Of a stretch of DNA of 64,000 nt, positions 33,792 to 41,474 are shown one piece after another; the stretch's first letter is position 1, and each line of letters begins with the position of its first letter. This DNA comes from Nostoc linckia z4. GTDB lineage: Bacteria; Cyanobacteriota; Cyanobacteriia; Cyanobacteriales; Nostocaceae. Both the position numbers and the translations under genes were made by a program. Location: NCBI RefSeq assembly GCF_002608075.1, contig NZ_LAHA01000013.1, positions 1 to 64,000 on the forward strand, read 5' to 3'. The notes beneath the pieces were generated by a model. That model was not told the DNA's origin. It did no database searches and worked only from the letters and a program-made list of their open reading frames with translations.

Positions 33792-36089
33792 ATGCAAGGT
33801 AAATTCAATCCATTACAAGTTTATATTAATCCACCAGACATTCAATTTGGAATGCCAGGAGATACCATTGTTCTTTATGTAATTGTTAGCAATCAGGGAG
33901 ATAAAAGTGCTGTTATTGACTTATATTTTGCTTTTGATGAGGAATTTCAAAATTTAACAGGATGGTCTACTTCTCCTAGAGAAAGCTTAGCCTTAGATCC
34001 TGGGCAAAATAGCAACGAAGTAATATTTGAAATTCAAATTGCCCCTGATGCCTTCGTCGGTACTTACGACTACACCTTAGTGGTAGACTCTCCTCTGCAT
34101 TATCCCCAAGATACTCCCATTAGCTTCCCAAATAAAATTAAGGTTCTACAAAAAGAACAAACCGCAATTCGACTCAACGACCCGACATTTTTTATTAGAC
34201 CTAACACCAACCCCAACAAACAATTAATTTTCAATTTTAGTGAACCTTTGCAAGTGGAGGTGATAGTTGACAATCGTTCTCCTCGTGTAGACCGTTTCCG
34301 GTTGACTTGTCCAGATTTAGATGATGACTGGTTCACCATTAATTATCCCGCCACTGGATTCGAGGGACAAGGACTAGTCTCTGATGTCACAGCACTGGAA
34401 CTCAACCCTGGTAATCAAGGTCAAATATTCTTAAAATTTCATCCACCCGCGGATACTCTGGCGGGAAATTATTCTCCAACTATCCGCTTGTATTCGGAAA
34501 ACTCTCCAGATTTAGTGCTACTGGATTTGGTTTACATCCAAATTCCGACAAATTACCGCTTGGATATAGAACTTAACACTATTTTGGCACAAGTTAGCCG
34601 TAGCCTTGGCAAGTATGAATTGTCACTAGCTAACCGGGGTAACATTGTCCGCGAACTAATATTGAGCTTGAAAAATCGGGATGAAGAAGAACTGTATACT
34701 TATACTTTCGAGCCTATTGAGGTGAGATTGTTACCAAGTAGAAGTGCGATCGCTAATTTAATGGTCAAACCTAGACCTTGGTGGCGACGACCGTGGTTTG
34801 GTACAGGACTAACTGTTAACTTTCAAGTTGATATTAAAGACCAACACAGTTTACCTTTACCGAACACATTTCCCCAAGGAACATTGGTGTGGAAACCTCG
34901 TCCTTGGTGGCAATTTCTACTGTTGCTTTTAGTAATTTTGGGCTTGTTGGCAGGAATAGGATTTATTATTTGGCGCATTTTAAACCCAGAACCTTTAAGA
35001 TTAGCATCTTTCGATGCTACTAACTCTCAAATTACTGAAGGCGATGAAGTAGCCTTAAACTGGAAAATTCAACAATATAAACAGCTACAAAAGTTGATTA
35101 TCGCAACCAAAGGTTCCCAATCCATCGAACCTATTACTTATGATTTTAGCAATGGTATTCCGGAATCGCTAGGTAAAGGAGCCGCCGATCGCATACCTCC
35201 TTGTCAGGTACAAGAAAAACAAGAACTCATTTGTAGCAATGTCAAAACTGGAGTCAAAACCAGAGGAAATTATACTTTTGAATTACAAGCTGTTTATCGC
35301 AAAAAAATACAATTATTTTCTAAGAAAGAACAAGTAGTAAGTAAAACAACTCAAGTAGAAATAGCTGAAAAACCAATTGCTCAAGTAATAGACTTTAAAG
35401 CAGATAAAACACAATACACCAAAGGTCAAAATATTCTTTTAAATTGGACAGTAGAGCGTCCATTACTGCTAGGACAAATTCAAATTACTGGCAGTGGAGA
35501 TGATGGTACTTCATATAGCGAACCCATTATTTATAAATTTAATGAAGGTAATATCACTGACCCGAAACTGCAAAAATTATGCACGCAACAAAATCAACAA
35601 CTGCAATGTAAAAATATTCCCCTAGCAGCATCTAAAGCTGGAAATTTTGCTTTTGAAATCAAAGCTTTTCCTAATAATGGCAGCCAAAAAATTGATGCTA
35701 AAAAGACTGAATCTAAAATTGCAATATTACCAAAACCATTTAAAATTGTCTCTTTCACAATCAACAATAGCGAACAACCAAATGTAGTTCTTAACGAAGG
35801 AACAACAGCCACTCTCAACTGGAGAGTAGAGGGAGAAAATATTCAAGTTAAACTTCTGCCATACGGCAATGATGTTTCAGCAGTTGGTTCAATTAAACTA
35901 CCAGTCAATCTAGCTTTTCCACCTCAAATTGCTCTGCAAGTTAATGATATATCTGGTAAGCAACAATCCCAGCAGCGAGGATTTGCCATCACCGTACTCA
36001 AAAAAGTAGAGCCTACTCCCACACCTTCCATTACCCCACTTCCAAATACTCTTCCACCCAGTAACCCATTTAAGAGTCCTTTTCCTTAG
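33792..36089 (+). CDS. Ig-like membrane protein, partner of the WD40 protein
   Basis: 765 aa. Residues 1-360 have Ig-like domains like the neighbour (VYINPPDIQFGMPGDTIVLY, VIVSNQGDKSAVIDLYFAFD, LEVEVIVDNRSP-type strands, LDIELNTILAQVSRSLGKYE). RPWWRRPWF and KPRPWW flank a membrane segment at about 374-394 (FLLLLLVILGLLAGIGFIIW). After it come three further beta modules, each opening with a TITEGDEVALNW-like phrase (ITEGDEVALNWKI, YTKGQNILLNWTV, NEGTTATLNWRV), so a tandem domain repeat. The tail is PTPTPSITPLPNTLPPSNP. No signal peptide. The shared architecture with the gene just upstream suggests a two-protein membrane complex, with beta modules replacing the propeller. I recognise no described system of this form. 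Confidence 0.8.
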   Translation: MQGKFNPLQVYINPPDIQFGMPGDTIVLYVIVSNQGDKSAVIDLYFAFDEEFQNLTGWSTSPRESLALDPGQNSNEVIFEIQIAPDAFVGTYDYTLVVDSPLHYPQDTPISFPNKIKVLQKEQTAIRLNDPTFFIRPNTNPNKQLIFNFSEPLQVEVIVDNRSPRVDRFRLTCPDLDDDWFTINYPATGFEGQGLVSDVTALELNPGNQGQIFLKFHPPADTLAGNYSPTIRLYSENSPDLVLLDLVYIQIPTNYRLDIELNTILAQVSRSLGKYELSLANRGNIVRELILSLKNRDEEELYTYTFEPIEVRLLPSRSAIANLMVKPRPWWRRPWFGTGLTVNFQVDIKDQHSLPLPNTFPQGTLVWKPRPWWQFLLLLLVILGLLAGIGFIIWRILNPEPLRLASFDATNSQITEGDEVALNWKIQQYKQLQKLIIATKGSQSIEPITYDFSNGIPESLGKGAADRIPPCQVQEKQELICSNVKTGVKTRGNYTFELQAVYRKKIQLFSKKEQVVSKTTQVEIAEKPIAQVIDFKADKTQYTKGQNILLNWTVERPLLLGQIQITGSGDDGTSYSEPIIYKFNEGNITDPKLQKLCTQQNQQLQCKNIPLAASKAGNFAFEIKAFPNNGSQKIDAKKTESKIAILPKPFKIVSFTINNSEQPNVVLNEGTTATLNWRVEGENIQVKLLPYGNDVSAVGSIKLPVNLAFPPQIALQVNDISGKQQSQQRGFAITVLKKVEPTPTPSITPLPNTLPPSNPFKSPFP

Positions 36090-36207
36090 CTGATTCAAAA
36101 ATGCCAAATTATAGATGGACTGGGAATAAGTAAGGGGATTAAAGTTTTAATGGGGGTTAAAATTTTTACCCGCCACCATACAAGAATAGACAATGGAGAA
36201 TTAATTA

Positions 36208-36861
36208 ATGAAGTCTGTTACACGCAAAATTGGCAACGAAGGATTCAGCCCAAAACTTGCTAAGACTTCTCAAGTTTCTCCACTCAAAATTGTAGCCATC
36301 GGAGCCTCCACAGGCGGCCCCCAGGCATTGCACGCGATTCTTCAACAGTTACCTGCAAACTTCCCTGCACCGATCCTGTGCGTGCAGCATATCAGTGAAG
36401 GATTTTTGCAAGAGTTGGTGAATTGGTTAGCAGCAGAATGCTCTGTCCACATAACCATCGCCCAGCCTGGAGACTTTCCCCAACCGGGGACTGTTTACTT
36501 TGCCCCGGAGGAAAAACACCTGCAACTCGATGTTTTAGGACGATTTCTCACTACCAGCACACCTGCGGTTTCCAGTCATCGTCCTTCCGTAACCGTGCTA
36601 TTTCAAGCCGTTGCTGGCTGCTATGGGCCATCCACTGTTGGCATTCTGCTGACTGGTATGGGACGGGATGGTGCAGAAGGACTGCAAGCGATCGCCCAAG
36701 CTGGAGGTGTTACCATTGCTCAAAATGAGCAAACCTGCGTTGTATTTGGGATGCCGAAGGAAGCCATCGCTCTGGGAGCCGCCCAATACATTTTGCCAAT
36801 TCACGAGATTGCTCCAATGCTTTTGTATCGAATGTTAACAGTCGTTATTGATGACTGTTGA
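36208..36861 (+). CDS. Stand-alone CheB-type methylesterase domain
   Basis: 217 aa covering only the CheB C-terminal catalytic domain (protein-glutamate methylesterase/glutaminase). Catalytic Ser34 (AIGASTGGPQAL), His61 (CVQHISEGF) and Asp154 (LLTGMGRDGAEG) are all present. The receiver domain that normally gates CheB is absent; instead there is a basic leader of about 25 residues. No CheR, CheA or MCP gene lies nearby. Orphan CheB-like domains in cyanobacteria are sometimes part of CheB/CheR-PAS signalling, so the substrate may not be a chemoreceptor. A stem-loop immediately follows the stop. Confidence 0.88.
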   Translation: MKSVTRKIGNEGFSPKLAKTSQVSPLKIVAIGASTGGPQALHAILQQLPANFPAPILCVQHISEGFLQELVNWLAAECSVHITIAQPGDFPQPGTVYFAPEEKHLQLDVLGRFLTTSTPAVSSHRPSVTVLFQAVAGCYGPSTVGILLTGMGRDGAEGLQAIAQAGGVTIAQNEQTCVVFGMPKEAIALGAAQYILPIHEIAPMLLYRMLTVVIDDC

Positions 36862-36904
36862 CTGTTGAGTGTGAACCCTCAACAGTAACAATAGCATCTT
36901 TTTT
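36861..36904 (+). terminator. Stem-loop after the CheB-like gene
   Basis: ACTGTTGAG (36861-36869) pairs with CTCAACAGT (36878-36886) across an 8-nt loop; a T7 run follows at 36898-36904. It may terminate both convergent genes. It is also an instance of the widespread GTTGACTGTTGAG repeat, so a repeat origin is likely. Confidence 0.45.
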
Positions 36905-36919
36905 TACTCACAAATTCCC

Positions 36920-37879
36920 TTAACCCTCTTCCTTCCCTTCAATTAATTTTGTTCCTTCTCCACTCGAACCATATAGCTCCACAAATCTTTTAAAAAGCAA
37001 CCCCGTTTCGTGATTGGAAATTCGATTTGAGTGCAGTAAACGCTCTATGTTCCTTTCAGCTAGAGCTTTTAAATATGGCAAGTCTTCAAAGAGTGTCAAA
37101 CAAGAAGCAAAATGTAAGATTATTTGCAATAATGGCTTTGGCCATTCTAAATCGCTATAAATATCTATAAACAAATGATGTTCGGAATCGCTCAGTGGAA
37201 AGACATTAAAAATCACAATTATGCGTTTGTTATTGTAGACTGGAATACTCAGTTCAACAGTATATGGAGTATGCAATATTAAATCTACTTCTACAATTGG
37301 CTGTCGCCAAATTCTCAAAGGATTAGCTGGCGAATCTAATATTGTTTGAAATTTAATTATTCCACCAATACTTGTAGCTTGAAAGTGGCTGATATTTAAA
37401 ATTTTCAGGTTATTTAAACTAAATTTATGAACTGTTTCTAAATGCTTGAGGCTCAATAAATGATAAATTTGGCAAACATAAGGAAAAGGTAAAATATACT
37501 CTTGGCTAATCATGTGTAGCCTTTTAATTTTTAACTTTTCTGCTTGGATGCGATATAGATATTCTTGATATTGGCTAGGGCTGAAATCATTACTATTAAA
37601 GCTTTCTTCTGGTTTGAGATATAACCAACTCAAAAAAAAGAAAGATGCTGTAAATAATTGAAAAATCTCTACAGCAGATACATAACCATCAGTAAATGCC
37701 GCTAAACTTCTGTCTGTTATCCCAAAAAGCCAAGACGGAATTCCAAAAAGCCAAATTCCACTTTTTATTTTATCTATCAAAATAGCAATATCAACTTCTA
37801 AAGATGGATTTTTAGATTGATTACTACTCATTTCTGATAAATGAGATTTTTCATTATTTTGATAATAATTATTAGGCAT
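36920..37879 (-). CDS. Uncharacterised 319-aa protein
   Basis: No family recognised. The N-terminal 35 residues are polar. A hydrophobic double phrase IWLFGIPSWLFGI (about 43-55) and FQLFTASFFFLSWLYL (about 74-89) could contact a membrane. The middle (120-260) is mixed alpha/beta with hydrophobic strands (VEVDLILHTPYTVELSIP, NKRIIVIFNVFPLS). The C terminus is helical and charged (DLPYLKALAERNIERLL). Codon use is AT-rich like its surroundings. ATG 37879 has no strong Shine-Dalgarno sequence. Convergent with the CheB-like gene; no operon. It reads as a genuine protein because of its length and even composition. Confidence 0.6.
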   Translation of the reverse strand: MPNNYYQNNEKSHLSEMSSNQSKNPSLEVDIAILIDKIKSGIWLFGIPSWLFGITDRSLAAFTDGYVSAVEIFQLFTASFFFLSWLYLKPEESFNSNDFSPSQYQEYLYRIQAEKLKIKRLHMISQEYILPFPYVCQIYHLLSLKHLETVHKFSLNNLKILNISHFQATSIGGIIKFQTILDSPANPLRIWRQPIVEVDLILHTPYTVELSIPVYNNKRIIVIFNVFPLSDSEHHLFIDIYSDLEWPKPLLQIILHFASCLTLFEDLPYLKALAERNIERLLHSNRISNHETGLLFKRFVELYGSSGEGTKLIEGKEEG

Positions 37880-38421
37880 AATAAGATTGACTTACTTGTT
37901 AGATAAATAACTATAAAGTTTAATAATTATTCTTATCTTAAGCAAATCTAGTATTACTAACCTCTATCTTTAGCTGGAGATATAAGTAGTGTTTATCTGT
38001 GTCTGTATTTCAAGCATCAAATGAAAATTTGTTATCTATATATATTATTAATTTAACAAAATTAATATTGTATCTTTTGATGCATATATGCAATGTATGG
38101 CTGTTCTATAATGGACTTACTCAAGTTTTTTAAAAATTGAATTATTCCTATATCTTGCGAAGTATATAAATTTATATAGCAATTCTATTGAGCGTGTGAA
38201 AAATATTGGTGTTGAGTGTTAACTGTTGACTGTTAACACTCAACAACCCTAATATGTAATATTTCACAGATTATTTGGGATTGCGATAGAACTTTTATTT
38301 TATTTTTGCAAATAACTCCGTACACCTATATTCTCTCAAATCCCATTGCCTATTGCCTGTCGCCTGTTCCCTGGTATGATTTTTGAATATTTGCGCTTAG
38401 ATTTTTTCCACGACCTTAACA
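37880..38421. other. Intergenic region with a MITE-like element
   Basis: AT-rich, with the inverted-repeat element 38175-38288 and a CCTATTGCCTGTCGCCTGTTCCCT simple-repeat patch at about 38345-38375. No gene supported. Confidence 0.55.
38175..38288. mobile_element. MITE-like element (TATAGCAATTCTATT family), copy 1
   Basis: Left end TATAGCAATTCTATTGAG; right end TTATTTGGGATTGCGATA, an imperfect inverted repeat of the left. The interior is GTGTTGAGTGTTAACTG and its complement. Copy 2 is at 39661-39760. Confidence 0.7.
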
Positions 38422-38925
38422 ATGAAAATTCGCCATGCGATTGAAACAGACTTAGCCACAATTGTGGCAATTTACAACTCTGCGATTCCCAGCCGCATGG
38501 CAAGTGCCGATTTAGAGCAGGTATCTATAGAAAGTCGGCTTGCTTGGTTTAGAGCGCGATCGCCTTCACACCGGCCACTTTGGGTAATCGAAGTAGAAGG
38601 AGTAATTGCTGGCTGGCTGAGTTTCCAATCTTTTTATGGCCGTCCTGCTTATAATACGACTGCTGAAATTAGTATTTACATCGCACCTGCCTTTCATCGG
38701 CGTGGCTTAGGAAAACAGCTTTTAACAAAAGCAATTCAGGAAAGTCCGAGCTTGGGTTTAAAAAATTTAGTCTGCTTCATTTTTGCCCACAATGAACCCA
38801 GTTTAAAGTTATTTAAAGCATTTGGGTTTCAACAGTGGGGATATTTGCCTAAAGTTGGAGAATTGGACGGTGTTGAAAGAGACTTAGTGATTATGGGATT
38901 TAATATTAATCAATTTGTTAAATAA
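38422..38925 (+). CDS. GNAT N-acetyltransferase (phosphinothricin acetyltransferase-like)
   Basis: 167 aa, cytoplasmic. The GNAT fold is evident: opening IRHAIETDLATIVAIYNSAI, strand AGWLSFQSFY, motif A EISIYIAPAFHRRGLGKQLL (R-x-x-G-x-G/A acetyl-CoA loop), and motif B NEPSLKLFKAFGFQQWGYLP. The closest subfamily by pattern is the phosphinothricin/methionine sulfoximine N-acetyltransferases (Pat/YncA). The substrate could be an amino acid analogue or a polyamine-like amine. Single gene. Confidence 0.88.
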   Translation: MKIRHAIETDLATIVAIYNSAIPSRMASADLEQVSIESRLAWFRARSPSHRPLWVIEVEGVIAGWLSFQSFYGRPAYNTTAEISIYIAPAFHRRGLGKQLLTKAIQESPSLGLKNLVCFIFAHNEPSLKLFKAFGFQQWGYLPKVGELDGVERDLVIMGFNINQFVK

Positions 38926-38934
38926 TCCAATCTT

Positions 38935-39060
38935 GAAAAACGTCAAATAGAGTCTTGGTGATTACTATCCTTCTCTAGAAGAAGCTAAAATTGAATGGGA
39001 AAACCAGCGCAAGCGCCATACAAAATTAACAGTTAACAGTCAACAACTTCAACTATATTA
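38935..39060 (+). pseudogene. Possible remnant coding sequence
   Basis: From about 38952 a frame reads SLGDYYPSLEEAKIEWENQR then KRHTK before running into GTTAACAGTCAACAA repeat and a stop at about 39060. It has no start codon and looks like the tail of a lost protein. Weak evidence. Confidence 0.25.
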
Positions 39061-39085
39061 ATTAAAGTTCCCTGAAACATACACA

Positions 39086-39286
39086 CTAACGTGGTTTAGC
39101 TTCAGGAATTACACGGTTTAAATCCTTAGCTGTTTCTATCCACTCTTGCATCACGATTTCTACATTATACAGAGCTTCTTGATAAGTCTCGCCATCAGCA
39201 GCACAGCCTGGTAATTCTGGTACTTCGGCAATAAAAGCTTGGTTTTCTCTACTCCAATAGAGAATAATTTCATAGCGAAAGTTCAT
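39086..39286 (-). CDS. hicB: HicB-like antitoxin
   Basis: 66 aa. The partial RNase H-like HicB fold is clear: FRYEIILYWSRENQAFIAEV then PELPGCAADGETYQEALYNV. Compact HicB proteins of this size lack the C-terminal DNA-binding domain. It neutralises the HicA mRNA interferase encoded just upstream; the two genes overlap by 17 bp (39270-39286), implying translational coupling, toxin first. Confidence 0.9.
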   Translation of the reverse strand: MNFRYEIILYWSRENQAFIAEVPELPGCAADGETYQEALYNVEIVMQEWIETAKDLNRVIPEAKPR

Positions 39287-39536
39287 TTTTGCTTCCTAGC
39301 TGATATTTAAGAATTACTGCACGAACTTGTTTAACTTGATAGCTTTTAGCTTTGCCTTTTTTATGTTGTAGATTTAGTATTTCTTCGACACCATTTTTCA
39401 CAAAAATACGATGATCGCCACGAATCCGTTCATCAAACCCTAGTTTGTATAAGAGTTGCCATAACTGGGCAAAAGGGATGTCTGTATCAGAAGTCCCAGA
39501 GAGGATTTTTTCTAAGATTTTATCTTGTTGACTCAC
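39270..39536 (-). CDS. hicA: HicA-like mRNA interferase toxin
   Basis: 88 aa; longer than minimal HicA (about 60) by an N-terminal helical extension (MSQQDKILEKILSGTSDTDI). The core LLYKLGFDERIRGDHRIFVK contains the catalytic His in GDHRIF, and LQHKKGKAKSYQVKQVRAVI matches the double-stranded RNA-binding-like fold. HicA cleaves mRNA independently of the ribosome. The toxin gene precedes the antitoxin gene, as is usual for hicAB. Confidence 0.9.
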   Translation of the reverse strand: MSQQDKILEKILSGTSDTDIPFAQLWQLLYKLGFDERIRGDHRIFVKNGVEEILNLQHKKGKAKSYQVKQVRAVILKYQLGSKNELSL

Positions 39537-39660
39537 GTTTTTCTGACTATCTGAATATTTCTATAGTCTCATATTTTTTGAAAAATTTGTTAATGTTCGC
39601 AAAAAACGTGTTTTATTTGGGCACTATCAGGCTATGTCTAGGATAAGTTATTTTATATTC

Positions 39661-39760
39661 TATAGCAATTCTATTTGAGTTGTGAACAATGTTGGTGTTA
39701 ACTGTTGACAGTAAACAGCCATAACACGTGATGTTTCACAAATTATTTGGGATTACTATA
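39661..39760. mobile_element. MITE-like element (TATAGCAATTCTATT family), copy 2
   Basis: A 100-bp element beginning TATAGCAATTCTATTTGAG and ending ATTATTTGGGATTACTATA, imperfect inverted repeats of about 20 bp. The interior GTTAACTGTTGACAGT is again self-complementary. Same layout as 38175-38288. Confidence 0.72.
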
Positions 39761-39925
39761 TAATTCAGCAAATATCAAGCGTTATACAACTGAATAAACT
39801 TGATGCTAAATTTTTTCATCATGCTAATTGGAAAATTTTACCGGACATCTTGAAGATTAGGTGTAAATCCAGGTAGTGTATCTTCTGTTGATGAACTAAT
39901 TGGAGATTCCAGGAATTCATCTTGT

Positions 39926-40054
39926 TATAGGACTCCTATTTGATTTTTGAACAAGATTCAGTACACATCTATACCCTTCTTTTCTGTTCCCTGTTCCCTA
40001 TTCCCTGTTCCCTACCTACGCAGATAATTTCAGGAATCAAATCGGATTACTATA
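39926..40054. mobile_element. MITE-like element with TATAGnAnTCC ends and GTTCCCT array
   Basis: Left end TATAGGACTCCTATTTGATT; right end AATCAAATCGGATTACTATA; about 16 of 20 positions match as inverted repeats. The interior contains a TGTTCCC heptamer array (39980-40015). Related in ends to the TATAGCAATTC family. Confidence 0.7.
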
Positions 40055-40318
40055 GTTGGGTTGATAAATTTATACTTTCAGAATTTTTCAATCAATTCGT
40101 CAGCATTATTTAGCACCATTATCTCCATATTCTTGGATTTATTACTATCTAAAAATAGAAGCGATATTTTTGGCGATCGCTTTTGAGAAAAAACAGAATA
40201 AACTGTAGGCTTGGATATTGCACTACTGATTTCGTTGATTGAGAAAAATCTGACTTATTTAGATATAACTGATACCAATTCAAAATTCACGCATTAAGAA
40301 AATCACAGTTAGTCAGAC

Positions 40319-41287
40319 TCAAGTTAAATTAAGAGTCTTCGATAAAATTGATTTCGGTAACATTCCGTGTACGCCTTTTTGGGGACTATTTACAACTTGA
40401 GTGATGCGGAAATTTACGGCTAAACTACACAATACATAAGCATCTTCTGGTGACAAATGGATGAAGCGTTCCAGAAAATCAATCATGTTTTTTAAAGCTA
40501 GTTCTAAGGCTTCATCTAAGGTTTGAGCAAAACCCATTGTGATAATATCGGTTGGAGTTTCGGCAATTGGTGTTGTTAATTGTAAATCTTTGCGGAGTTT
40601 GAGTGTAATTCTACCGTTCATGGAAGTTTCTATGGCGGTGACATTAACTTCGCCATCTCCCTGTGCGGAATGTCCATCACCAATGGAAAATAATGCACCT
40701 GGGACAAAAATTGGCAAAAATAAACGAGAACCGGCTTGGAGTTCGCGGTTGTCGATATTACCGCCATAGTAGCCTGGTGGGACGGAAGTCCGAGAAGTTT
40801 CTTTTGTCGCAACACCAAGAATTCCAAAAAAAGGTTTGAGGGGAATTTTAATTCCAGCGCCCGGTGGAAATTCAGCGATATTATTTGCTAAATCCAAAGG
40901 AATGAATCTTAAGGCGGGTTGAGAAAATTGATGTGGTAAAGCTCCCCAACCCGTGCGAATTGCATTAAAGCCTACAGGTAAACGAGGTGCGATCGCTTCT
41001 AATTGTACTTCTAAAACATCCCCTGGTTCGGCATCCCGTATGTAAATCGGCCCTGTGAGTAAATGCGGCCCTCCAGCTATTTTCCGTTCTGGTAAAAGAT
41101 TTTCGCAGATGTCGAGAAATTCTGGTGTGAGAAACTCTGGTGGCGCTTTGTCGTAAATATAATAACCAGTATAAGTTTCCACATCTACTGTATCGCCGGA
41201 ATCAATAGTAAGTGCTGGCTTTAGGAGATGCGAAAAACCACCTAAATGTACAGTATTTTTAGTAGCTTTTAAAGTATAGTGAGCGAT
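40319..41287 (-). CDS. Acetamidase/formamidase family protein, apparent AUC start in a HIP1 site
   Basis: An FmdA/AmdA-type amidase hydrolysing short amides to ammonia and acid. Blocks: GPHLLTGPIYIRDAEPGDVL, NAIRTGWGALPHQF, FFGILGVATKE, PPGYYGGNIDNREL, LFSIGDGHSAQGDGEVNVTA, and a C-terminal helical part (DVYVLCSLAVNFRI-like). The first ATG/GTG/TTG in frame is GTG 41182, but conserved-looking sequence continues upstream (HYTLKATKNTVHLGGFSHLL). It reaches AGGAGGT (41294-41300), with ATC at 41285-41287 exactly seven bases downstream. The ATC is the centre of a GCGATCGC site, so a former ATG may have mutated to ATC. That gives 322 aa, a family-typical length, against 287 from the GTG. Either a weak AUC start, a truncated protein, or a sequence error. 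Confidence 0.85.
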   Translation of the reverse strand: MAHYTLKATKNTVHLGGFSHLLKPALTIDSGDTVDVETYTGYYIYDKAPPEFLTPEFLDICENLLPERKIAGGPHLLTGPIYIRDAEPGDVLEVQLEAIAPRLPVGFNAIRTGWGALPHQFSQPALRFIPLDLANNIAEFPPGAGIKIPLKPFFGILGVATKETSRTSVPPGYYGGNIDNRELQAGSRLFLPIFVPGALFSIGDGHSAQGDGEVNVTAIETSMNGRITLKLRKDLQLTTPIAETPTDIITMGFAQTLDEALELALKNMIDFLERFIHLSPEDAYVLCSLAVNFRITQVVNSPQKGVHGMLPKSILSKTLNLT

Positions 41288-41293
41288 CGCTCT

Positions 41294-41300
41294 ACCTCCT
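41294..41300 (-). promoter_or_regulatory. Strong Shine-Dalgarno AGGAGGT preceding a non-AUG codon
   Basis: A consensus Shine-Dalgarno sequence seven bases ahead of ATC (41285-41287) rather than ATG/GTG/TTG. It marks where translation of the acetamidase should begin and argues against the internal GTG. Confidence 0.7.
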
Positions 41301-41373
41301 TCTAACTATGGGAACTTCCCATCTCAGGTGATGGAAATTTTTTTAACTGACCCATACAGAGGATAGACATACT

Positions 41374-41472
41374 ATGGCTACTATTGCAACACCTACCCCA
41401 CAAGCAATTCAGAAGGCAGAAGGGAACCCACCCTTAAAAGAGTGGGATTGTAATATGGTATTAGTCCTATAA
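41374..41472 (+). CDS. Possible 32-aa peptide gene
   Basis: ATG 41374, preceded by AGAGGATAGAC, opens a 32-codon frame (MATIATPTPQAIQKAEGNPP, then LKEWDCNMVLVL) ending three bases before the 3' end of the GH13 gene. It lies divergent from the acetamidase. The Ala/Thr/Pro-rich start and single Cys resemble either a short leader peptide or the 5' remnant of a lost gene. No family recognised. Confidence 0.35.
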   Translation: MATIATPTPQAIQKAEGNPPLKEWDCNMVLVL

Positions 41473-41474
41473 AA

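Larger units (their letters stand above)
39537..40318. other. Intergenic region with two MITE-like elements
   Basis: A 780-bp AT-rich gap between hicA and the acetamidase gene. Apart from the elements at 39661-39760 and 39926-40054 it shows no supported gene; a HIP1 site lies at about 40176. Confidence 0.6.
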
